Source of the DNA: Cloeon dipterum
Taxonomy: Eukaryota > Arthropoda > Insecta > Ephemeroptera > Baetidae
Reading direction: 5' to 3'
Length of the DNA stretch: 64,000 nucleotides
Assembly: GCF_949628265.1 (NCBI RefSeq)
Contig: NC_088790.1
Coordinates: 8,064,545 to 8,128,544 of the forward strand
Within the stretch, counting starts at the first letter, position 1. The number at the start of each line of letters is the position of its first letter. Shown here piece by piece: positions 1 through 13,108 of this stretch. Below the pieces are notes generated by a model, which made no database searches, was not told the DNA's origin, and was given only the letters and a program-made list of their open reading frames with translations. The translations under genes were made by a program, and so were the position numbers.

Positions 1-217
1 AATGATGAGCAAGAATATAATAATTGTTTTTAAAAGTTACTCGATGTGTGTTTCATTTTTACTCGAAACCTAATGAAACAGTTAATTTTTTGAGAGGTTC
101 GTGAATATTCATTGGCATTTTTTATTGGGACACCACTAAAAGCTTACAATAAGTAGAATTCAAGTAGATGGCGCAATTAAATTAATTGGAATTGATAATA
201 AAGAGGTGATAATAAAT

Positions 218-760
218 TTAAACCTTGTCAATATAAGCCTGGCACTCCTTCAGCAACTCTTGCATGTCTGCAAAATTCGCACTCTTGCAGGCGTCATCAA
301 TTTGCAGCCAGTCAAACGCCTTGTGCTCATGGGACAGTATCACAGGTGTGTCAGGGTTTACTAACTCGGCAAGGAAGTAGACAGACACTTTCGGCTTGCC
401 TTTGACTTCGTACTAGAAATTAAAATAACTGTCAAAGACTTATTACTACAAAACATTATCAAATGTTTTACTCTCAAGCTTTTGGTGAAGTCAGTAAGTT
501 TGAGGTCCTTAAAGTCGATGCCAGCTTCTTCTTTAGTTTCCCTTTTTGCTGTTTCCATGTTATCCTCGCCCTCTTCAACATGTCCTGGATAATAAAAAAA
601 TGGTTATTTTTTCACACTGATATCTTTAAAAGTTGATAGCCAAAATACCTTTAGGAGGTGTCCAGTGGAAAGGTTCATAAGAGGCCTGCATTAGCAGGTA
701 TTGAATTTGGTTTGACAGTCTTCTGAAAATGACAAAGCCGGCTGCACGAATTTCACCCAT
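218..760 (-). CDS. NUDT2: Ap4A hydrolase, NUDT2-like Nudix protein
   Basis: Three coding exons on the minus strand (760-649, 584-472, 412-218) join in phase to a complete 139-residue protein. The family asymmetrically hydrolyses diadenosine tetraphosphate to ATP and AMP in the cytoplasm or nucleus. The Nudix box is perfect at residues 38-60: G38, then E44, then R52-E53 and E56-E57 followed by AGI, the GX5EX7REUXEEXGU pattern that binds metal and pyrophosphate. It is preceded by the substrate-side motif HWTPPKGH, typical of Ap4A hydrolases. Length matches human NUDT2 (147). The motif KPKVSVYFLAEL and a later LSHEHKAFDWL also align with that family. The ATG at 760 is the first in the exon and lies nine bases after a splice acceptor, so a 5' UTR intron is likely. 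It is divergent from REEP5. Confidence 0.93.
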
Positions 761-1162
761 TTGAATCTGGAAAAATAGAAATAATCGATTGATGAGCAAT
801 AAAATAATGAAATTCAGGCGACATTAAATACCTTACTCGCGTATCAGCACTGAATTTCAACTCGTATTGCTTCAAATTAGCTAATTAGATAAGAAATAAT
901 ACAAAGTGGTGCAATTTTAAATAGGGCCGAGGAGCACAAGAGGGGCGTGGTCTTTGTTTGGTTCGCAGTTCATTTGTTTCGTTCCTTCCTTCCACCAACC
1001 GAAAACTCGAAAAGCAGCAACCTTGAGCCTTGAGCTTTTCTTCGAGGTAAGTCTCTCTTCGACTCATTTAAACGCATCTACTAACTAATTATAGACTCGC
1101 TTAACGATCGGACTCAACTTTCTCGTTTGCATTTAGATCGACACGCATCCAAAAGCTGCAAT
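761..1162. promoter_or_regulatory. Divergent promoter/5' UTR region between NUDT2 and REEP5
   Basis: About 400 bp separate the two start codons, which point away from each other. Both genes appear to have non-coding first exons here. An acceptor lies just before the NUDT2 ATG, and another (ending catttag, near 1137) lies before the REEP5 ATG. The shared core promoter is therefore inferred to lie around 880-1080. No TATA box is obvious. Confidence 0.5.
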
Positions 1163-3465
<2,303 letters not shown>

Positions 3466-4168
3466 AAAAGACAAACTCGCCTCAACAATCGCACGAATTT
3501 TTATCTTTAAATTTCCCTTTTATCATATTCAATTAGCCAATGATCTCTATCCACATCCACAAAGACATGATGTTGTTATGTTTTAAATTAATGCTAAAAA
3601 TACGCCTTATATCGCTTTATACAAAATATTCTTTGCCGTGCCACTGTCCTTTAATAAATCATGTTTGTCTTTACCGTTGATTTCTTGATGTTTTTTTCTA
3701 CAATTTTCGAAATAGCATTCCCCACAAAAGTGTGTTAGTGTTTCAGTCGAAAAGAGGCTAAAAGTTTTTAATTTTGTGCAATATTTGCGTTTAAAGTTAT
3801 GCAAGTTGTTTCCTTTTTTGTGTAGAGCAAAAACAACATTTTCTTGACTTAATATATAATGAATAGCTGCGGAAACTCTATTTTATGGCAGTGTTTATTG
3901 CCAACAAATCGATTCATTCTCTCCCTCAAAATAAATTAAATTTTAACTAAAAGGATTGACAATTAATGCTAAGCCAACAATTTATCGTTGGAATTCAAAA
4001 GATGGGCATGGCTATTTTAAATGAGACTCCGTTAGCACAGAGACAAGGGGGCTCAACATAAAAGCCGAATTTCACGCTGCCCCGCATTTTCGGTTCTCAT
4101 GTTTCAAGGCAGCAGAGCGTTATATTTTCAGAGTACTCTTGTTTCTTGCCCAGACCAGACGCATCAAA
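3466..4168. other. Intergenic: REEP5 3' UTR and upstream region of the BTB gene
   Basis: This stretch holds the REEP5 3' UTR, with an AATAAA at 3653-3658 about 190 bases past the stop, and the presumed promoter and 5' UTR of the BTB gene. I see no coding region or RNA gene. Confidence 0.6.
3653..3658 (+). other. Poly(A) signal of REEP5
   Basis: An AATAAA hexamer lies 188 bases after the REEP5 stop codon. It is the first strong hexamer in the 3' flank. Assignment is by position only. Confidence 0.5.
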
Positions 4169-5943
4169 ATGTTCAAAAATCTCTTTAGTTTTGTGGAAAA
4201 TGGTACAATCAAGCCAAAATTTTTCAAATTTTCCATTTCAAACCAGAGAGCAACCGAGATGGTGGAGAAAAAAATCACTGCTCTTTCCGAAGGCTTGCAC
4301 ACTGATTGTTCTTTCCTTGTTGGACCTGAAGATTCGACTGCACAAGTATAGTTTCTGAATTTTTATTTTTATATTTAACATCTTTTAATTCCTTAAGGTT
4401 TTGCATGCATACCAGTGTGATTTGAAACTGGGAAGTGAAGTTTTCGATGCAATGCTGAGAAACTCTTTATCGGAATCAAAAAACCTGATCAGGATAAAGC
4501 ACCACGAGAGCCGCATTTTTGAAATGCTCTTACAGTAATTAAAATAATTAAATTTGGAAATTTAAAATTTATTCGGGCTATTTTTTGTTAGGTATATCCA
4601 CGTACATTGCCTGCAAAACGACCTCGAAACTTTGGAAGATATGATATCACTAAGTTTAGCCGCAGATGAATACCTCGTGGAGCCGCTGCTCAAGCTGTGT
4701 GTACACGCAGTAAAAAAAGTGTTGAGTCCAGACAATGTCTGGCTTGTGCTCAACTCTTTGAACCACCGTCCTGAGTTTGCTGCCAAATGTGTAGAGGTAA
4801 TTGATTATTGAAAAAAAATTGTATTTACTTGAATATGATCTAAAAGATTTTAGCCACGCACACAATGGCTTGCTTGAAACACCCTTCCTTTGTGAGCGCT
4901 TCCACAGAGAGCCTTTTATTATTACTAAAACTAAAACGTCTGAATATCAATTCAGAATTGGATCTGGTAAATGCGTGCGTTCGATGGAGCCAAAGGTGAT
5001 ATAATATAGTCCTAATTATTTAAATAGTATTAAATTAAAATTTTTAATTTCTCAGCTCTCCAAAAAACCACATTAGGTCAATTTTGCCGCATCTCAGACT
5101 GCTGAATTTGCAACTGGATGAAATATCATGTGTGTCGAAATTTTTGAACTGCAAAGAGAAAGCAGGCTTGGCCCATGCAATTGTTTTCAAGGATAAAAGC
5201 CTGATGCCAAGCACCCTTTGCTGCATTTCCTGGGTGCGGCAAATTTATAAGCACATCCCTGCACTGGCGAAAAGCGAGGGCATAATAGAAATCATTCCCA
5301 AAGAATTGCTTTCTATCGCTCTGAGGAATCAACTTAAGTATGAGCTGACTGCTGAGATGTCGGATTACAGACAGAGAAATGTCATCAGCTTTACTGCTGC
5401 AAAAAACATGTTCGTTACGTCTTTAAAAATCCTCAGCCGAATTAACAAAGCAGACAGGTACTTTATTTGACAAATTAAATGTGGTAATTAAAATATATTA
5501 TTATCATTTTTATTAACAACAGTGTACTCTATGAATATCAAGAATATCTCCAGATTTCATCGGAACGAAGGCTACCGGGCTCGAATAAGTCGAGTATCAT
5601 ATCTTCCGAGCACATCCAAGAGCCACCAAACTCACCGCAGACGTTTCTCTATTCATTTAAGGAGCCGATCTACCTACCAGAAGGAACAAATTTCTGGCTA
5701 CATTTAAACTATGGTCCTGGTTCAATATACACGAATTTTTTCACGAAAGGAGCTCTTAGTGCAAGTATGCCACGAAACCGAAATTTAAAATGCAGAGAAG
5801 GCGAAAATATTGCGGTCAGAACTTTCTGCGTCAAGCATAATTATTTCGCTGAGGGGAACAAATTCTCTGAGGGCAAATGGGAGGAGGTCGTGTCTGATAA
5901 AAAATTCTGTATTGTTACTAGCTTGAAATGCAAGTTTTTCTAA
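4169..5943 (+). CDS. BTB/POZ-BACK domain protein
   Basis: Six coding exons (4169-4345, 4398-4534, 4592-4796, 4847-4995, 5056-5457, 5523-5943) close in phase to 496 residues. The N-terminal third is a BTB/POZ fold: DCSFLVG, the V-LHAYQCDL strand-helix, SEVFDAML, and later MISLSLAADEYLVEPLLKLC. It is followed by a BACK domain (KCVEILATHTMACLKHP, then LNINSELDLVNACVRW). Such proteins usually act as Cullin-3 substrate adaptors or cytoplasmic scaffolds. The acceptor at 4846 was chosen over the later one at 4854 because only it keeps the BACK frame open. The C-terminal 150 residues resemble a degenerate PHR-type beta domain (FKEPIYLPEGTNFWLHLNYG), as in the BTBD2/3/6 family, but this is weak. No close named orthologue is recognised. 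Confidence 0.85.
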
Positions 5944-6044
5944 ACTACTTGCTTCATATTTATGGAACATCACAATTTCAAGTGTATTTTTTAATTTCAA
6001 ATACTTATAGTAGTTGCTCTCTTTTATTTAATTAAATGCAAGTA

Positions 6045-6050
6045 AATAAA
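6045..6050 (+). other. Poly(A) signal of the BTB gene
   Basis: An AATAAA hexamer lies about 100 bases after the BTB gene stop codon. Assignment is by position. Confidence 0.5.
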
Positions 6051-6634
6051 TTTACATGCTTTCATCAATGCAAGCTTAACTGACTTCCAATAAGACTTAA
6101 CCGCAGCAACAAAAAGGCGACAAAAATATTAGATAGGGTAATGAACGGGTGTAATAATTATTATTATTAGACACAGTTTTGAAAATTAAACCTAAAATAC
6201 AACCTAAATGCAAGTATATTACACAGAACATGGGATTAAATGTTTGAAAATTACTGTAAAATATAATATTTGAATTGATGGAATTGATCAAATAAAAGTC
6301 AATATTATATCCATAGAAAAACTCTATAATTATTAAGAATCTGCAATATAAATTGATAACTTGAGCAAATTTAAATTAAAGGTTTCTTAACAAAATTTAT
6401 TTGTAACATTCGGTAAAGTTTGATCTGTTTTCTGTAAATTATGCAGTTGAACAGTGCGGGTTTCATGCCTACTATGTAAAACTCAAGCCCTCGTGCTCAT
6501 CGCGCTAAGAATTGAATAAAAACGAGATTTGATTGGCAGCAATGGATAGAGCAGCTTGCTGAACCAAGGGGGCGCGGTTGTGTTTTCTTCATTCTTCATT
6601 CTCTTCCCGTCCGTGTTGCTGTGTAGGTACAGTG

Positions 6635-6640
6635 CACGTG
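6635..6640. promoter_or_regulatory. CACGTG E-box upstream of RRP12
   Basis: A perfect CACGTG palindrome sits about 120 bases before the RRP12 start codon. In animals, Myc/Max binds this element near the start sites of ribosome-biogenesis genes, so its place here fits the job of the downstream gene. A single hexamer can occur by chance. Confidence 0.45.
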
Positions 6641-6758
6641 TCTTGACTACGGCCAGACTACGGCTGCTGGTTGATTGATTTTGATTATCCTGATTATGAC
6701 ATTGAGTCTGCAGCGTTGATTACCGCTAGCATAATTACAATTTCTGCAGTATCTCACC

Positions 6759-9700
6759 ATGAAGCGTCCCAGAGTGAAAACCAATACGAAAGGAAAACGC
6801 TGGATCAAAGGACAAAGTTGCGTGTCCAACCCTGAAGCGAACAAGTTTCGAAAAGCCGCTAAGGAACGCTATCTGCCGCTGCAACCGGGTGGTACGTTTA
6901 TTTATAGGTCCATTCGAGTTTACTTAAATTATTCCCCTGATGCAGCTTAATTATTTTATTATTCAAATTAGCTATATTATATGCGATAAGCATACAGATG
7001 CGGCTACGTAATTTGTCTCAACATAATGTTATGATCGATTATCTTTTTATCCATTTAATGATTTGCTTTTAATGTATTGTGAAACAACGCAGTTCTCATG
7101 TATGGAACGTTTTTTATTGGATTTTTTAATTCGGTGTTAAACGTTCTTTATGTGATTGGTTGTTATATATTTTTAGTATAGATTTTAGCCACTGATCCAA
7201 ATAATTTCAGTTTCAGAGCCAGTCCCGGTTCGCGAAGGACTGAGCAACCCTCCTGGCTGGAGAGGACAAACGAATACCAGTGTAAAAGAAGATGGTTCCG
7301 TGGTATCAGGATCATTTAATATGTCCAGCAAGACTTTTGCCAGCGATTGGAGCGAATGTTCCAACAAATCATTTGATAAGTAAGAGCGAAAAATTATGCA
7401 TTGCAAAAAACCCAATAAAAATTGTTCTACAGTTTCATGCGAGGTTTCGAACCAACAAACCCTCTACACGTAGAAATGCTTGCTGCTATTTCAGGAGTCA
7501 CTGAGTATCTTCAATCAAAGGCTGGCGCTGTTGAATCAAACGATGAATATTTTTTGTGCTTGGTAATGCATTCTCTCATTTTTTATTGTTCAAGACTAAT
7601 CTTGATTCGGTTGTACAGATGGCCGCCCTTGATAAATGCAGTGAGGAATCAAATTACGCCGCTGTGCTCGCTCTCTTGGCACTTCTGATCAAGAAAGTGT
7701 CACCAAATATCCTGAGAGTCAGATTCACTGAATTTTCTATGACCTTTGGGGATATTTTCGTTAAATTTCAGGATAAAGGAAATGCAGTGATTCTCAAATC
7801 TGTAAGTTAGAACAAATCTGTAAAGCGGTGCTAATAGAATTATTTATTTAGTTACTCATTTGCCTGAGCACCATGTTGAAGGTGCAAGACGTCGCTGCTT
7901 GGAAAGCACCGAGCACTACTTACCTCTTGAATGTCATCATTTCATTTGGTGCTAGTGTGCTGCCAAAGGTAAAACTAAACAAAAGCTCTGCATGCATTAA
8001 CGACAATATGTTTCCAGGTGCGAAAGGTTGCTCAACAGGTGACGGCTGAAATTCTGAAGTTCACGGAGAGCGAAAACGGAATTCACCCAGCTGCCACCGC
8101 TGCAGGCAAATTTGTGTTGGAAGAACTTATAAACAAAAAGACTCGCATGGACGAAATCTCTCCATTGCTGTACCATGTCAACCTTCTGAAACTCATCATG
8201 AACTTCTTACCGGCTCAAGAAGTGAAGAGCATCATTGAGCATTTGCTCAGTTTGACAACAGCAGGAAATGCTACGCTGACCAAGGTTACCCTGCACACCC
8301 TGCAGGTGTTCATCATGTCCAAGCCAACCTCTAAGAGTTTCCCTCCCGATTTGAACGGCAAGCTGGTCGGTGCCATGTTCAAGTTTCAGCCGTCGAGCAA
8401 AGACACCGATTTGATGCTCCTCTGGCTTTCTGTTTTGTCTGAGTCGCTCACGCATCTCATCAGGTATGACTTACTTAAAACGCCTGGTCGTGTGGACAAT
8501 CATGAGACCCGCATGTTTCAGTCGCAAGCCCCAAATTTGTTTGGGGTATGTACCGCCCTTTGTAAAGGTTTGCTCCGGCCTCTTGTGTTTGGAGAACGAC
8601 GTCACTTTGATCAGCGGCTCTGCTTTGGCGCTCAAAGTAGTTGTTCTGGAATGTCTGCTTGCAAAGGATGTCAAGCTGGACGCAGACGCCCGCAGAGCCC
8701 TCAAAGCAGCCACTCAAAGCTCTCTGGACAGCATGGAGGAGTGTCTCAAGTTCAGGCACAAGGCCACTTGGAAGTATGCTGTTCATGTTCTCCAAGCAAT
8801 ATACCAGGTAAATAATTGTTGAAATGAATTTATAATTATTACAAAATTATGCTGTATGCATAACCAAAAACACGTGATTTTAAGGAAAGTATCATAATTG
8901 TTTTAAATAAGCTATGTGATTTAAATTTAGTTTTTCTTTGTTTAGACCAAAGGTTTGCGTTGGGGGTAATGGCGTTGTGTAATAAATTCTATTTTGCAGG
9001 TGATATCCTTGGAAAATGAGGCCATGCTAAATAGAACATTAAAACTTTTGGCTGGGATCCGTCAGCAAGCGGATTATGTTGACGAAGGGGATCTTTGTAA
9101 TGAAATAGACAGGGCAGTTGGTGCCTTGGTAAAAAATCTTGGGCCTGAGTTGGTCCTATCTAAGATTCCTTTGCAGGTGAGAATCAAGATTTTCACTAAA
9201 TTCAAATTCTAAGCTAATTTTACAGATCTCTGGCAATGAAACATCCCTTGACTTTCCCTCTTCCTGGATTATTCCAGTCTTGAAAAATCACATTGAAGTG
9301 ACAACACTGGAATTTTTCCATCTTGAAATTATTCCCAAGATAAAGGCTTGCTTGTAAGCTCCATTATGAACTGCAACTAGATAGAAATTACTAAAAACGT
9401 TCGCTGTTTTTTTTAGTGAAAAGTGGAAGGAATTGGAGGAAAAAGACGTGAATGGAGCCCACATTTTCCATTTGCTTTTTGTTCAGTTGTGGTCGATTTT
9501 CCCCAGCTGCTGCACTGGTCCAACAGACTTTCAATACATCAAGGTATTAATTGCAGATTGCTCAACAGCATGGATTAAATAACTAAAATATGACCAATAG
9601 AAAATCGCTAAACTGCTAGGCAATGCTTTGAAGGAAGATGAGATTGTAATCGCTGTGATGTCTGGATTAAGGAAGCTAATCGCCATTTCACTGGAGGACA

Positions 9701-12497
9701 GCGAGAAGAAGCAGCTCCTCGGTTACTACAGCAAAAACTACTTCTTACTTCTGTGCGCAATTTACACAGACATGAGTAAGCCTGAGAACAACAGACTCGC
9801 CAGCCTGGCAACCATCACTGAATTCTTGAAGGTGATGTCTTGTTTCATTCTGTAACAAAACTTATTGAAACAATTTCTTCAGATATCTGACAGTGGAAAG
9901 CACACCATGTTCTTTGATATAGTTGTCGCTAAGTTGGACCAAAAACTCACGACCGCCATGAGCAAAGCTGCGAAAGGCCCGGAGGTGGAACAGATGTCTA
10001 AGAAACAGGCCAAGAAGAACCGCATCGTCGAAAACAACTATCAGGACGCGATTTTGCAATTACTTATAGTGCTTACTCCTTTCCAAGATGAATCCAGGCT
10101 GGCACAGATCATAAACCTTTCCTCTCACTTGGTCCTTAGTTTGGATCATTCTGAGCAAAAGAGGGCGTACAGGATAATTGAGCAAATTTGCTCTTCAGAG
10201 CATGGAGGCTGCAAGACATTCCTAGAGAAAAACATGAACAATCTGGTTGAGCTTGTTTCGGTTGCTGACACAGTTTGCAAAAATCCCGGAAGAACCGTAA
10301 GACTGAATTTATCCATACTAAATGCTTAAATTTTGTTAATCTCTTACAGGCAAGATTCAGATGCCTCATGTTGATGAGCGAGCATCTTGAACCGCAACAG
10401 GGAGCGATCATGAGCCAAATGATGACGGAAGGTCTGCTTGGTTGCAGAAATGAGAAGCCCAAATGCCGTCAAATTGCTTTCTCACTTCTTGTACAGCTCA
10501 GCAAAGTTCGACAGGTTGTTTTGACCGTTTAAATTCATAAATTAGTATCACTTATAATGTTTCCATTTTTATTATAGAGGTGGACCAAAGAAAGCGACAA
10601 TGAGGCACTTGTCAGCTCTGTGAAAGTATTGCTTAACAGTTGCCAGACAGTTTACCCTGATGACAAAGTGCTGGTGTCTGCCAGCATTTTAGCAATTTCT
10701 GCCCTCATTCATCAGCAAAAAGGTTGGTGATGGTTCCACAACCACATTTCAAGAAATTGAAAAATACAGTGGGCTCTTTCGCTTATGCTATTATGATCTC
10801 TTATAACATTGTAGATAAAGGGTGTCTTTTTATGAAGCTAATGTTTAATTTAGTCAAACGGGTCTCGCTCATTATCAGTAGTGTAAATTTTGTTTTGAGT
10901 AGATTGACGTAATCTATTAAATGCAAATCATACGCTCATAATTGATAGAAAAAATTACTTGCAAGAAACAGTGAAAATGTGGGTGTTAGTACAAAACGTT
11001 GAGGGATGATTGTAATTTGACTTTAAAACCCATTTTATATTATGTTCCAGAATCTGCATCTCCTGAAATTTTGAAGCTAGCAATGCCAGCCATGGCCACC
11101 CTTGCTGCAATTTCCATTAGGGAAGTGTCAAAGGCTGTTCTTAGTTTTTACAAGTGCGTCTTTGCGGTGTATGATACTGCCGAGTTAGCTCAATACATCA
11201 CCTCCATGGTACCAATTGAAAAAAACTTCAATTTTTCCAATTAACAGTCGCGCGACCGCTCGTTTTGTAGGTAACGACTATTTGTGACATGAGTGACAGC
11301 TGCAAGAAATACTTGCGAGTGGCGACAAAGCAGATTTTTGAACGCATCATACGCAAATTCGGCATTCAAACGCTGGAGGTTGCGGTGCCTGACGAAGATA
11401 AGGTCATGCAGAAGAGAATTAAAAATCTGAGGAAAGAGCTGGAAAGAAAAGCTAAGGCGAAAAATGTAGATGAGCCAGAGAGTGACGATGACGACGACTT
11501 GGAAGCTGCTTTCTCCATGACTAAAAAGCCTCAAACGTACACAATCCTTTATCCTAACCACCTTTCAGAAATACAAAGTCTTACGATTTCAGGATTGAGA
11601 GTGTGTTGGCAGAGTGCGACTCAGATGAGGAGTACGAGAAGATTATGGACAATTCAGCTGAAAAGAAGCCCAAAAAGCGTAAAATGATGGATACGTGGAT
11701 CCAGGAAAGTGATGATGTCATCGATTTCACTGATCCGGTTTCAATGCAGAGGATTTCTGGTAATGGGCGACTTGTCAAGGGTTTCACTCCAGATAAATAA
11801 AATAAATTTCAGCAAAGCGTCCTGGGAAACCTGTCGTTGCTCCTGCTCAAAAGGCTGAGCAGAATAGAGGCTTTAAATGTGCACCTGATGGCAGACTCAT
11901 CATTGAGGAGAGTGATGAAGAATTCAAAGCTCCTGTAATCAAGAAGAAACGGCACGATGACTACAGCGGTAATCTATTGGCACACATGTTGATTCATTTG
12001 GTATATTAAAATTTAATTTCTCTTTGTAGACGATGATCAAGACATTGACGATCTGGATGAAGCTGCTGCACCGCAAAGAGGACCTCTTGCTTCTGGATAC
12101 GTCCTGCAGAACAGCAAGGATCTGAGCCAAAGCATGGAGGATCTTACTTTGCAGAATAAATACAAGCCCGGTGGCAGTGGCATCCATCGGCCAATCCCCG
12201 GTGTTCACACGGGCTCGGAATACAAAGCAAGCAAGGCCAAGGGCGACATCAAAAAGAAAGGACGGCACGATCCGTATGCATACATCCCGCTGTCAGGAGC
12301 TCTCCTCAACAAAAGGTTTGTTTAAAAACTATATGATACATGTTTTTACTGTTTTGAGTCTTAATTTTAGGAAGCGAGCAAAGAATGCTGGGAAACTCTT
12401 AAATTTGGAGAAAGCTGCTGCCAAAGGAGTTGCTAAGGGACTGAAAGCAAAGGCAAAACAGAGGCGAAATGGCGCATCATTTAAGAAATCTATGTAG
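6759..12497 (+). CDS. RRP12: RRP12-like ribosome biogenesis HEAT-repeat protein
   Basis: Twenty coding exons (first 6759-6888, last 12371-12497) join with consistent phases to 1335 residues, in the usual RRP12 range (about 1300-1400). RRP12 is a nucleolar/nuclear karyopherin-like HEAT-repeat protein needed for export and maturation of both ribosomal subunits. Seen here: a basic start (MKRPRVKTNTKGKRWIKG), long alpha-helical repeats through most of the protein, and a middle segment with the NUC173-type pattern (exons 8018-8463 and 8522-8807). The linker is acidic (DEPESDDDDDLEAAF). The diagnostic C terminus contains NKYKPGGSGIHRPIPG, KGRHDPYAYIPLSGALLNKR and KRAKNAGKLLNLEKAA, followed by a basic tail. 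The ATG has a good context (accATGa). Introns are nearly all 45-65 nt. Confidence 0.95.
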
Positions 12498-13108
12498 CTA
12501 TGTTATCAAAATAAAATATCCATTCAATCTCCAAACATAAACTTATATGATAATAATTCATGCTGACCACATAATGCAGTGTGTGGTTAATTGATTGGGT
12601 AAAAATCTTCTTTAAAAGTTCAAAATCTTAAGGGGTGTGTAGCTTTAGATTTCATTGCATTTAATTTTGGGAACTTCTGAGAAACAACTTAAAGCGCGTA
12701 AATTAGGAATTTGATGCCCAGTAAGGAGAGTAAAATGCCAAGCAAAAGCAGGCGATAGTGGAAAGGTAACAGGTGAGCTTTACAGAACTCTGTCTCTGAG
12801 TCTGGCGAAGGATTGAGGCGAGAGACAGCTACATTATGTTTGCATTCTGTTGGCTTACTGGATTTGCTGAGATATAAGAGCCGCTGTGACTAGAACCAGT
12901 GCATATATCTGTTGCCTATCACTAGTAGCCCGTCAAGGATATATACCAATTAATCAATAACAAAAAGCAATCTAAAATCTTGTCAGCAAATTTTTTATTT
13001 TGAGTTTACTAAGAGTCACTAACAGAGTGTTGAAATCTTATAACAATGTGAGACTAAGTAAGGCTTGATACACAAAACCCAAAAGTTGTCGTTTCCACGA
13101 CTATAATT
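12498..13108. other. Convergent intergenic region between RRP12 and pasha
   Basis: The two genes end tail to tail, 611 bp apart. RRP12 has an AATAAA at 12510-12515, thirteen bases after its stop. The rest is presumably the pasha 3' UTR (read leftwards) plus spacer. No coding potential is seen. Confidence 0.6.
12510..12515 (+). other. Poly(A) signal of RRP12
   Basis: An AATAAA hexamer thirteen bases past the RRP12 stop codon implies a very short 3' UTR, facing the convergent pasha gene. Confidence 0.55.

Larger units (their letters stand above)
5944..6758. other. Intergenic: BTB gene 3' UTR and RRP12 promoter
   Basis: The left part is the 3' UTR of the BTB gene, with AATAAA at 6045-6050. The right part, from about 6480, becomes more GC-rich and should contain the RRP12 promoter and 5' UTR. 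No reading frame of interest was seen. Confidence 0.6.

Noticed and set aside
4139-4168. Upstream start of the BTB gene at 4139
   Set aside because: That codon is TTG; the first ATG of the frame is 4169.
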